A stretch of 64,000 nt of DNA from Proteobacteria bacterium ST_bin11 (lineage in GTDB: Bacteria; Pseudomonadota; Gammaproteobacteria; Methylococcales; Methylomonadaceae), in the NCBI GenBank assembly GCA_002083615.1, contig MSXO01000014.1, positions 190,132-254,131 of the forward strand, read 5' to 3'. Below the pieces are notes generated by a model, which was not told the origin of the DNA, searched no databases, and saw only the letters and a list, made by a program, of their open reading frames with translations. This document shows positions 35,267 to 42,914 of this stretch, one piece after another. The position numbers and the translations under genes are program-made. Position 1 is the stretch's first letter. Every line of letters starts with the position of its first letter.

Positions 35267-35859
35267 ACAAAGGTTTAGCAACGCTAATCGCAGCTTGCAT
35301 AGCAGCGTTATTTTCATTATTGACGACAATTTTGTCTGCAAGCTACCAAAGAAAGCAGCTTTCTATTAGTAGTAGGCTAAATAAAACAAACGATATAGAT
35401 AGCGAGAAACGAGTCAGAATAAATAATCAGCTTTCTGAATTCTATAATCCCATAGTGACACTTCTTTCAGTGAACAGAGATGTCTTCGAAAGAATTGGCC
35501 CGACATCAGAAGCAAGACGAAGTGGGAAGTTTAACGACGAAGAGACGGCTCAAGTATGGAGAAACCTTTGTAAGACGGTTGTCGTTCCCAATAATATGAA
35601 GGTTTGCGAACTTATCGAAAAAAATATTCACTTGATCAGAAGCCATGCCAATGAAAAGGAATATTTTGAATTTCTCACCCATGCTCATGCGTATCAAGTA
35701 TTTCAAGAAACTACCTACGAAGCATATTGTTTATTCACCTATCCAAAAGAATTTCTTGAGTCAGTAGTATCTCAACGTGATGAGCTAGTAGAAGATTTCA
35801 ACAAAACCTATGGAGTTAACAAGAAGAGGTGGTATCAATGGCCCTATTTCATTCGTTGA
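35257..35859 (+). CDS. Hypothetical membrane-anchored protein, 200 aa
   Basis: AT-rich gene. An N-terminal transmembrane segment (LATLIAACIAALFSLLTTILSA, about residues 7-28) is followed by a basic helical cytoplasmic domain (RKQLSISSRLNKTNDIDSEKR, then VWRNLCKTVVVPNNMKVCELIEKNIHLIRSHANEKEYF). No family is recognised. Such single-span proteins with helical domains are common in defence and toxin-antitoxin loci. Its end overlaps the next gene by about 20 bp. It is enclosed with two other genes between inverted 252-bp repeats. Confidence 0.75.
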   Translation: MEIDKGLATLIAACIAALFSLLTTILSASYQRKQLSISSRLNKTNDIDSEKRVRINNQLSEFYNPIVTLLSVNRDVFERIGPTSEARRSGKFNDEETAQVWRNLCKTVVVPNNMKVCELIEKNIHLIRSHANEKEYFEFLTHAHAYQVFQETTYEAYCLFTYPKEFLESVVSQRDELVEDFNKTYGVNKKRWYQWPYFIR

Positions 35860-36149
35860 TGCGTTATAAGGATGACGGTCTAATTAAAAGGTTTGTCATG
35901 ATCGAGAATGACAGAGCAGAACTACATTTATTTAATGGAGATTCATTTATTGTATTTATGAATTCAAAGTATATCGTTGGAGAGTCTGTTGTTGATGAGG
36001 CGATTGAAGGTGAATCTCCAGCAGACTACATCATTTACAACACATGGAATCAGGTTGCGCAGTCTGCAAAAGATTATGCTGAAAAGTGTGAAATATCTAT
36101 GGTTATTTTTGGTAAATTTTCTAAAATTCTCGAAGACTTGAATGATTGA
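35838..36149 (+). CDS. Hypothetical protein, 103 aa
   Basis: Start chosen at ATG 35838, 8 bp after GAGG. Basic N-terminus (MALFHSLMRYKDDGLIKRF), then a beta-rich middle and the C-terminal helix SAKDYAEKCEISMVIFGKFS. No family recognised. It overlaps both neighbours, so the three cassette genes are coupled and probably work together. Confidence 0.7.
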   Translation: MALFHSLMRYKDDGLIKRFVMIENDRAELHLFNGDSFIVFMNSKYIVGESVVDEAIEGESPADYIIYNTWNQVAQSAKDYAEKCEISMVIFGKFSKILEDLND

Positions 36150-36456
36150 TGTTGCGGATGTGGTCAGATGGGTAGAAGAGAAAATGGGGGCAAGCCTTTT
36201 AAGTAGTAACTCTCGTGTATACATCGTTGGATCATTTATCAATAGACCGCGTGATTGTAATGACGTAGATCTACTAGTTGTACTGCCAAGAGAATACTGC
36301 AAAAAAATCACCGTCGAATTCAGGGTGTTGAAAACGGAATTTAAATATAAATTCGGATTGCCGCTAGATTGTCTTATTTTGACAGAGAAGGAATTTGAGC
36401 AAATAAGCATCATCATTGATAGCATGTTAAATGGTGCACATCGAAGAATCTTCTAA
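36142..36456 (+). CDS. Nucleotidyltransferase-domain protein, 104 aa
   Basis: Short MNT/DNA polymerase beta-like nucleotidyltransferase with the fingerprint VGSFINRPRDCNDVDLLVVL (G-S-x9-D-x-D) at about residues 29-47. It lacks the rest of a larger NTase, like the minimal MntA-type antitoxins that AMPylate HEPN toxins. No HEPN motif (RxxxxxH) is evident in the neighbours. It is the last gene of the coupled AT-rich cassette. Confidence 0.75.
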   Translation: MIDVADVVRWVEEKMGASLLSSNSRVYIVGSFINRPRDCNDVDLLVVLPREYCKKITVEFRVLKTEFKYKFGLPLDCLILTEKEFEQISIIIDSMLNGAHRRIF

Positions 36457-36574
36457 CAAGCGGCTCCACTCAGACGCCCAAACCTACCCTGCTGTAACCG
36501 TGGCTGGTCGGATATCAATAGCTGGTGTGTTCATTGATGAGATACGCGCAAGCTAATGAAACGCGGCAAGCCCG

Positions 36575-36656
36575 GTAGGTCACGTTGCCGCGATAGCGGT
36601 TACGTGACAATTAAAACCCAAAATGTCAGGGAACGCTATCGCGCATCCTGACCTAC
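36575..36656. repeat. Inverted pair of REP-type palindromes
   Basis: Two arms, GTAGGTCACGTTGCCGCGATAGCGG... and the complement of GTAGGTCAGGATGCGCGATAGCG..., each starting with GTAG and forming its own hairpin, arranged head to head as in BIMEs. It lies between the NTase gene and the inner end of copy 4 of the 252-bp repeat. Confidence 0.75.
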
Positions 36657-36686
36657 AATCTAACTTGAAGTTCAGGACGGTTTTCC

Positions 36687-36938
36687 TCCCGTATGCCGCG
36701 CCGAGCATCGCAGCTTTTGGCGAGATAAGCCCGATAGGGGGGGCGGCAGGGATGCCGCTCGTTTTCGGAGGGCCAAGGATGGCCCTTCCGAAAACCCTCG
36801 CCAAAAGCGAGAAGCGCAGGGCATAAGCGGCATCCGGGTCGCCTTTTCTTTGGATACTTTCTTTTGGCGACGCAAAAGAAAGTATCTCGGCTGTCGGGCC
36901 GAGACCCGACATTAAAATATTCGTCGCGATAGCGACAC
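36687..36938 (-). repeat. 252-bp structured repeat, copy 4 (inverted relative to copy 3)
   Basis: Outer stem GCTTTTGGCGAG/CTCGCCAAAAGC, inner stem GTTTTCGG/CCGAAAAC, and ACTTTCTTTTG/CAAAAGAAAGT where the other copies have ACTTTTCTTTG/CAAAGAAAAGT. All stems remain paired. Confidence 0.95.
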
Positions 36939-36977
36939 AAACTAAAGCGACTAATCAATCAAAATCAGGTTACACCA

Positions 36978-38192
36978 ATGGCAGTAGGACAAATCGACTT
37001 CCCAACCATGTATGCCGTAAACGGCATCAAACTCGGCACCTGCAATGCCGGCATCAAACAAACCGTCCGCGACGATATTTTGGTCATCGAAATGGCCGAC
37101 GGCGGCAGTTGCGCGGCGGTTTTTACCCAAAATGCCTTTTGCGCGGCGCCGGTAAATATCGCCAAAGCCCATTTATCACAAAATCCGCGTTGGTTGTTGG
37201 TCAATTCCGGCAACGCCAATGCCGGCACCGGCAAGCAAGGTCTGCAAGACGCCTTCGCTTGCTGCGCGAATTTGGCCGGCACAGTGGAGGCCTTAGCTCA
37301 GCAGGTTTTACCCTTTTCCACCGGCGTCATCGGTCAGTCGCTACCCGTGGAAAAGCTCACGGCGGCACTGCCCGCGGCTGTGGCAAATTTAGCGGAAAGC
37401 CATTGGGACCAAGCCGCACGTGCAATCATGACCACCGATACCTTTCCCAAGGGCGCCTCAATGGTCATCGATATAGCCGGCCATCCGGTGACGATCACCG
37501 GCATTTCCAAAGGCGCCGGCATGATCCAGCCCAATATGGCCACCATGCTGGGTTTTGTGGCCACCGACGCCAGTATCGAACAGTCGCTTTTACAAGACTG
37601 TTTGTCCGCAGCGACGGAAAAATCCTTTAATCGCATTACCGTAGATGGCGACACTTCGACTAACGACGCTTGCGTGTTGTTGGCCAGTGGCAGTAGCACA
37701 GCTCCAGAAATTCTGCCAGACACCCCGGAGTATGCGGCCTTCGCCGATGCGGTTTTGGCGGTTTGCAAACGCCTGGCGGAGCTGATTATTCGCGACGGCG
37801 AAGGTGCTACCAAGCTGATGCGCATCGTCGTCGAACAAGCGCGCGACAGCGCCGAGGCTTTGCAGGTCGCTAAAACCATTGCCCATTCGCCTCTGGTGAA
37901 AACCGCCTTCTTCGCCAGCGATCCCAACTGGGGCCGGATTTTGGCGGCAGTCGGCCGGGCCGGGGTTGAAAACATGGATCTGGATAAAATTGAAATTTAT
38001 CTGGGCACGGTATGCATCGTCGAAAACGGCAGCAGAGCTCGCTCATATACCGAACAAGATGGCCAGCGCGTGATGAATCAGGAGGAAATCGTCGTCACCG
38101 TCAGACTGGGACGCGGCACTGCCAGTGAGGAAGTGCTGACCTGCGACTTTTCCTACGACTACGTAAAAATCAACGCTGAATACCGCACCTAA
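36978..38192 (+). CDS. argJ: Bifunctional glutamate N-acetyltransferase/amino-acid acetyltransferase ArgJ
   Basis: 404 residues with the self-cleavage site in KGAGMIQPNMATMLGF (catalytic Thr at the A-T bond), the N-terminal GIKLGTCNAGIK and FTQNAFCAAPV regions, STNDACVLLASG and the C-terminal SYDYVKINAEYRT. It recycles acetyl groups in arginine synthesis. It lies 40 bp downstream of repeat copy 4 and 13 bp before the mutT gene. Confidence 0.95.
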   Translation: MAVGQIDFPTMYAVNGIKLGTCNAGIKQTVRDDILVIEMADGGSCAAVFTQNAFCAAPVNIAKAHLSQNPRWLLVNSGNANAGTGKQGLQDAFACCANLAGTVEALAQQVLPFSTGVIGQSLPVEKLTAALPAAVANLAESHWDQAARAIMTTDTFPKGASMVIDIAGHPVTITGISKGAGMIQPNMATMLGFVATDASIEQSLLQDCLSAATEKSFNRITVDGDTSTNDACVLLASGSSTAPEILPDTPEYAAFADAVLAVCKRLAELIIRDGEGATKLMRIVVEQARDSAEALQVAKTIAHSPLVKTAFFASDPNWGRILAAVGRAGVENMDLDKIEIYLGTVCIVENGSRARSYTEQDGQRVMNQEEIVVTVRLGRGTASEEVLTCDFSYDYVKINAEYRT

Positions 38193-38205
38193 GCTTTAGC
38201 AGAGC

Positions 38206-39150
38206 ATGTCAAACACTAACCAGCGACTGCACGTCGCGGCCGGGGTGATCCGCGACGGCGACGGCAGGATTTTGATTACCCAACGCGCCAAGCACGCGCA
38301 TCAAGGCGGCTTGTGGGAGTTTCCGGGCGGTAAACTGGAAGCAGGCGAAACGGTGCAGCAGGCGCTAGCTCGCGAGTTGGCGGAGGAAGTGGGTATACAG
38401 TTAGAAACGGCGGCGCCGCTAATCAAGATCAACCACGATTACGGCGATAGACAGGTATTGCTGGATGTCTGGAATGTCACGGCATTTGCCGGCCAGGCTA
38501 AAGCCTGCGAAGGTCAGGCGATGCGTTGGGTCAGTGTCGAGCAACTAGGCGAATTCAATTTCCCAGCTGCCAACATCCCCATCATCGCCGCCGCGCAACT
38601 GCCGCATTTTTACGCAATCCTGGAAGGTCGAACGGCTGACCAAATCCTAGAAAACTGCAAACGCATTTTGGCCAACGATATCAAGTTGCTGCAGTTTCGC
38701 GGTAAGTCTTTACCGCTTGCGGATTTGCAAACTGCGTTCGAACAGGTTTCTGTGCTTTGCCAACAGCATCAAGTTAAGTTACTGGTTAACGCTGATCTTC
38801 CTATCGATACCGCCAGTGCACAAGGCCTGCACTTAAGTAGTAAAGCCCTGCTGGCTTGCGCTGCAAGGCCGACCGGTTATCGTTGGGTAGCAGCGTCTTG
38901 CCACAACCTCACAGAGCTAAAACACGCGGAAGCGCTGGGCTTAGACTTTGCTGTGTTAGCGCCAATCCAACCCACCGCATCCCATCCGGATGCCGTGCCC
39001 TTAGGCTGGCAAGCCATGATTGAACTGTTAGAGGCAGTCAATTTACCGGTGTTTGCCTTAGGCGGTTTAAGCAGACACGATCTGGACAAGGCACTTGCCG
39101 CCGGCGCGCAGGGCATAGCCGGCATTAGCACATTTTTAGAGGCTGATTAG
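38206..39150 (+). CDS. mutT: MutT Nudix hydrolase fused to ThiE-like domain
   Basis: 314 residues. The Nudix box GGKLEAGETVQQALARELAE EVGI is complete (8-oxo-dGTP hydrolase). After about residue 135 a thiamine-phosphate-synthase-like TIM barrel follows: LQFRGKSLPLADLQTAFEQV, LLVNAD, GLHLSSKALLA, DFAVLAPIQPTASHP and VFALGGLSRHDLDKALAAGA. This fusion is common in gammaproteobacteria, and the second half is often considered non-catalytic for thiamine. Confidence 0.92.
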   Translation: MSNTNQRLHVAAGVIRDGDGRILITQRAKHAHQGGLWEFPGGKLEAGETVQQALARELAEEVGIQLETAAPLIKINHDYGDRQVLLDVWNVTAFAGQAKACEGQAMRWVSVEQLGEFNFPAANIPIIAAAQLPHFYAILEGRTADQILENCKRILANDIKLLQFRGKSLPLADLQTAFEQVSVLCQQHQVKLLVNADLPIDTASAQGLHLSSKALLACAARPTGYRWVAASCHNLTELKHAEALGLDFAVLAPIQPTASHPDAVPLGWQAMIELLEAVNLPVFALGGLSRHDLDKALAAGAQGIAGISTFLEAD

Positions 39151-39164
39151 ACCTCTAAGATAAC

Positions 39165-39368
39165 TTAGTGGGATTCGAAATCCTGATTTTCGTCATCTTC
39201 ATCTAGCAATGGCGGACCGGGAATTTTATGCGCCTCGGTAGCCCAGTCGCCTAAATCGATCAGTTTGCAGCGCTCCGAACAAAACGGTTTGAATGTTTCG
39301 GCAGCTATCCAAGCGACCGGTTTGCGACAAGTGGGACATGCCACCATCGGTGGGGTGTTCACAGTCAT
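39165..39368 (-). CDS. yacG: DNA gyrase inhibitor YacG
   Basis: 67 residues. The zinc ligands CPTC and CSERC with the LIDLGDWATEAHKIPG family signature, followed by an acidic tail (LDEDDENQDF). It binds gyrase. It overlaps zapD by one base, and the run yacG-zapD-coaE-pilD-pilC-pilB is the conserved gammaproteobacterial order. Confidence 0.95.
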   Translation of the reverse strand: MTVNTPPMVACPTCRKPVAWIAAETFKPFCSERCKLIDLGDWATEAHKIPGPPLLDEDDENQDFESH

Positions 39369-40141
39369 CAGAACATGCAGCGGGTCAAAGAAAATTCAAC
39401 ATCATCCAGCATTTGGTTGGGCCGATTTTCATCCACCGACGGATGCATAAAGCGAATACTAAATCGGTGTTTGCCGCCGCTGATCTCCGCAAAACAAGCC
39501 GGTTCTTCGGGCAAGCCAACCCTCAGTAACTGCACAGGATGATTTTTATTATCCAGCGCCAATTGATAGAACCCGGACTTGGCCAGTTCCTGAGTAGGCA
39601 CGCTGCTTTGCCGGATAAATCCTAAAATTAAGTCTATGGCCACCCGAATATCCACAAACGGCTGAGTCCAGCGTTCCAGGTCTCTTTGTTGCTCGACCTC
39701 GTGTTGCTCCAGCCAATAATGAAAGGCCGGCAAGTCAAAAGAACAACTGCCGCCGGGGATGGAGTTACGTTGCGAGATGCTTTGAAACAAATCGCTTTCC
39801 ATGACACTGATGCCAATTTTGCCGTTCGCGCTATAGAGATTGCGACTGGCTTGATTTAGCTCGGCCAGAATTTCCTGCAACTTGTCGTCGTCGACGCCTT
39901 GGCTATGAGCCAACTGATTCAATACTTTAGTATGCCTGTCCAGTTCCTTGATCAACTCTGACTTCAAGTCGCTGCGACTGAAGATCATCAAGATGTCCAG
40001 TAAAACCGAAATGGCGGCGCGTTTATCGAAAACCGAAGCGCCCAACATGAAGTGGCTGAGCTGTTGAAAGAGTTGCTCCAAGCGCATAAACACCCGAATT
40101 CGTTCATTAAGAGGGAATTCGTAGATAGTTTGTGTATTCAA
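39368..40141 (-). CDS. zapD: Cell division protein ZapD
   Basis: 257 residues. Opens YEFPLNERIRVFMRLEQLFQQL, then LGFIRQSS and RFSIRFM, the ZapD (YacF) pattern. It cross-links FtsZ filaments. It overlaps coaE by 4 bp. Confidence 0.95.
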   Translation of the reverse strand: MNTQTIYEFPLNERIRVFMRLEQLFQQLSHFMLGASVFDKRAAISVLLDILMIFSRSDLKSELIKELDRHTKVLNQLAHSQGVDDDKLQEILAELNQASRNLYSANGKIGISVMESDLFQSISQRNSIPGGSCSFDLPAFHYWLEQHEVEQQRDLERWTQPFVDIRVAIDLILGFIRQSSVPTQELAKSGFYQLALDNKNHPVQLLRVGLPEEPACFAEISGGKHRFSIRFMHPSVDENRPNQMLDDVEFSLTRCMF

Positions 40142-40749
40142 GCCGATTGTGTCCTAACGGTGGCTAATAAAAGGTAGGAATTGTGCAGTCTTTTAACCTG
40201 TTCTGCAAGTTGCTCGGGGCCGGCATCATTGTCGATAACATCGTCGGCTTTAGCAAGTCGCTGCTCCCGCTGAATTTGAGTATTGATGATGGCTTGCACT
40301 TGCGCTTGGCTAAGTTTATCACGCGCGGTGACCCGCGCGAGTTGCGTCTCTACTGAGCAATCGACGACCAATATCCTATCCACCGTATAAGGGTTTTTAG
40401 ACTCCAACAATAGCGGCACGGCGATCACACAATAGTCGGTCTGCAAGGCGTTTACCTCAAGGACGATATTGGCATAGACCAATGGATGCATGATTGCGTC
40501 CAACTGAGCCTTTTTAGCAGGGTCCGCGAACACCGTATCGCGCAGCTTGCCCCGATTCAAGCTGCCATACTGGTTGAGCATCTCGGATCCGAAAGTGGAA
40601 GCGATCCTAGCCAGAGCCGGCTGTCCAGGCTCGACCAACCATCGGGCGATCAGATCCGCATCGACGATGGGTACGCCAAACTCAGCAAACATCCGGCAGA
40701 CTGTCGATTTACCACTGCCTATGCCACCGGTTAGACCTATTTTAAGCAT
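40138..40749 (-). CDS. coaE: Dephospho-CoA kinase
   Basis: 203 residues, P-loop GLTGGIGSGKST, DADLIARWLVEPG, and LLLESKNPYTVDRILVVDC. It catalyses the last step of coenzyme A synthesis. Confidence 0.95.
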   Translation of the reverse strand: MLKIGLTGGIGSGKSTVCRMFAEFGVPIVDADLIARWLVEPGQPALARIASTFGSEMLNQYGSLNRGKLRDTVFADPAKKAQLDAIMHPLVYANIVLEVNALQTDYCVIAVPLLLESKNPYTVDRILVVDCSVETQLARVTARDKLSQAQVQAIINTQIQREQRLAKADDVIDNDAGPEQLAEQVKRLHNSYLLLATVRTQSA

Positions 40750-40752
40750 CGA

Positions 40753-41619
40753 CTATAAGCCTGCAACATGCAGATATAAGGCATTCATTTCGGGACCGAA
40801 TAACATCGCTAGCCAGCCGGCCATGGCCAGATAGGGGCCGAACGGAATCGGTTTGCCGGCTTCGCGCTGACCAAACACGATCATGCTAATCCCGATCACG
40901 GCACCGACTAAAGACGACAACAAAATGATAAGAGGCAAATATTGCCAACCCAGCCAGGCACCGAACAGCGCCAACAATTTGAAATCACCGTAGCCCATGC
41001 CTTCTTTGCCGGTCATCAATTTGAACAGCTGATAGACGCTCCACAGGCTCAAATAGCCTGCCGCGGCACCAATAATCGCATCATGGCTGTCAGCGTAAAT
41101 ATCAAACAGACTTAGCAACAAACCCAGCCACAGCAGAGGCAAGGTGATCGAATCAGGTAGCAATTGCTGATCGATGTCGATAAAACTCAAAGCAATCAAG
41201 CTCCAAGTCAATGGCAACGCAAACGCTAAGGCCCAACCATAGCCAAAGTGCCAAGCCACCACAGCCGAACACAGGCCGGTAAACGCCTCGATGAGCGGAT
41301 AGCGGATAGCGATTTTCACCCCACAATGTCCGCATTTACCTCCGAGCAACAGATAGCTGAGCACGGGAATATTTTGGTGGGCTTTGATCTCGGTTTTACA
41401 AGACGGGCAATGCGAGGCCGGCAGCATCAAGTTGAATACCTCGCTGGCGTCATCGTGCGGGAGTTGCAGATATTCGTGGCAATCGCGCCGCCAACTGGTC
41501 TGCATCATCACTGGCAAACGGTAGATCACCACGTTCAGAAAACTGCCTACTAACAGGCCCAGCAGGCACACAACGCCAATCAGCAAAAACGGGTATTGTT
41601 GGAGAGTGGCAAAAACCAT
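40753..41619 (-). CDS. pilD: Prepilin peptidase PilD
   Basis: 288 residues with about seven membrane helices. Cytoplasmic zinc motif CPSC...CGHC. Aspartates in SFIDIDQQLLPDSITLP and GYGDFKLLALFGAWLG are the aspartyl-protease pair. It cleaves and N-methylates type IV prepilins. Confidence 0.95.
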   Translation of the reverse strand: MVFATLQQYPFLLIGVVCLLGLLVGSFLNVVIYRLPVMMQTSWRRDCHEYLQLPHDDASEVFNLMLPASHCPSCKTEIKAHQNIPVLSYLLLGGKCGHCGVKIAIRYPLIEAFTGLCSAVVAWHFGYGWALAFALPLTWSLIALSFIDIDQQLLPDSITLPLLWLGLLLSLFDIYADSHDAIIGAAAGYLSLWSVYQLFKLMTGKEGMGYGDFKLLALFGAWLGWQYLPLIILLSSLVGAVIGISMIVFGQREAGKPIPFGPYLAMAGWLAMLFGPEMNALYLHVAGL

Positions 41620-41694
41620 GAGGGACAGAAGAATGTTGTTGATTAGGCCCCAGCGCTCGTCCCAAGGATAATGGGCACCGGGGATTGGTAAAAC

Positions 41695-42912
41695 CTAAAT
41701 AGCCGCGCCCAGTTTGAAGATAGGCAAATACATCGCCACAATCAAACCGCCGACCAGGATACCCAAGATCACCATGATGATGGGTTCCATCAAGCTACTC
41801 AAGTTGTCGACCAGGTTATCGACTTCTTCTTCGTAAAAGTCCGCCACCTTATCCAGCATGGCATCGATGGAGCCCGACTCTTCGCCAATCGCCACCATTT
41901 GCACCACCATATTCGGAAACATGCCGGTGGTCTCCAAGGCAAATTTTAATTGCTGCCCGGTGGAGACGTCGTCGCGCACTTTCATTACCGCTTCGTAGAA
42001 TAAAATATTACCGCAAGCCCCAGCCACCGACACTAGCGCCTCTACCAAGGGCACACCGGCAGCGGACATGGTAGACAGGGTTCTGGCAAAGCGGGCGATC
42101 GCGGATTTTTCCAGAATCATACCCACCACTGGAATCTTCAACAGGGTCTTATCCAGAAAGTGATTGAATGCCTTGGAACGCTTTTTAAAGTAGCTAAACG
42201 TATAAGCAACGGCAACGATCACGCCCACTACTGCCCACCACCATTCCTGTACCCAAGCGGATAGTTCGATCACGAACTGGGTAAAGGCCGGCAAGTCAGC
42301 ACCGAAACCCTTGAACAAATCTTCGAACACTGGCACCACGAAAATCAGCAAAATTGCGGTCACGATAAACGCCACCACCAATACTGCGACCGGGTAGGTT
42401 AAGGCCTTTTTGACCTTCTTCTTGATCGATTCGGTCTTTTCTTTGTAGGTGGCGATTTTATCCAACAAGGTTTCCAAAACCCCGGCATGTTCGCCGGCTT
42501 CCACCAAGTTGCAGAACAAGGCGTCGAAATACAGTGGCTTGCGGTTCAAGGCCTGGGCCAAGGTATCGCCGCCTTCGACATCCGATTTAATCGCCAAGAG
42601 CAATTCCGACATACTGGCATTGTCGTGCCCCTTGCCTATGATATCGAAAGACTGCACCAAGGGCACGCCCGCGGCCAACATGGTGGCCAATTGTCTGGCA
42701 AATATTGCCACATCGCCCGGCGTAATTTTCTGCACCCTAGCGCTAAACAAGGGCTTGGATTTGGGTTTGATACCGATGACCCGAATGCCCATCCTGCGCA
42801 ACTCTGCGCGGGCGATAACCTCGCTTTTGGCGCTGATGGTGCCTTTGGTTTTTTTGTTTTGCCTGTCGAAACCGTCCCAATTGAACTCGATTTGCTCTTC
42901 TTGCTTTGCCAT
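41695..42912 (-). CDS. pilC: Type IV pilus inner-membrane platform protein PilC
   Basis: 405 residues, two GspF domains with TM helices at about 180-205, 220-240 and 380-400. FARQLATMLAAGVPLVQSFDI and FARTLSTMSAAGVPLVEALV are the repeated family motif. It follows pilB by 2 bp. Confidence 0.95.
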   Translation of the reverse strand: MAKQEEQIEFNWDGFDRQNKKTKGTISAKSEVIARAELRRMGIRVIGIKPKSKPLFSARVQKITPGDVAIFARQLATMLAAGVPLVQSFDIIGKGHDNASMSELLLAIKSDVEGGDTLAQALNRKPLYFDALFCNLVEAGEHAGVLETLLDKIATYKEKTESIKKKVKKALTYPVAVLVVAFIVTAILLIFVVPVFEDLFKGFGADLPAFTQFVIELSAWVQEWWWAVVGVIVAVAYTFSYFKKRSKAFNHFLDKTLLKIPVVGMILEKSAIARFARTLSTMSAAGVPLVEALVSVAGACGNILFYEAVMKVRDDVSTGQQLKFALETTGMFPNMVVQMVAIGEESGSIDAMLDKVADFYEEEVDNLVDNLSSLMEPIIMVILGILVGGLIVAMYLPIFKLGAAI

Positions 42913-42914
42913 GA

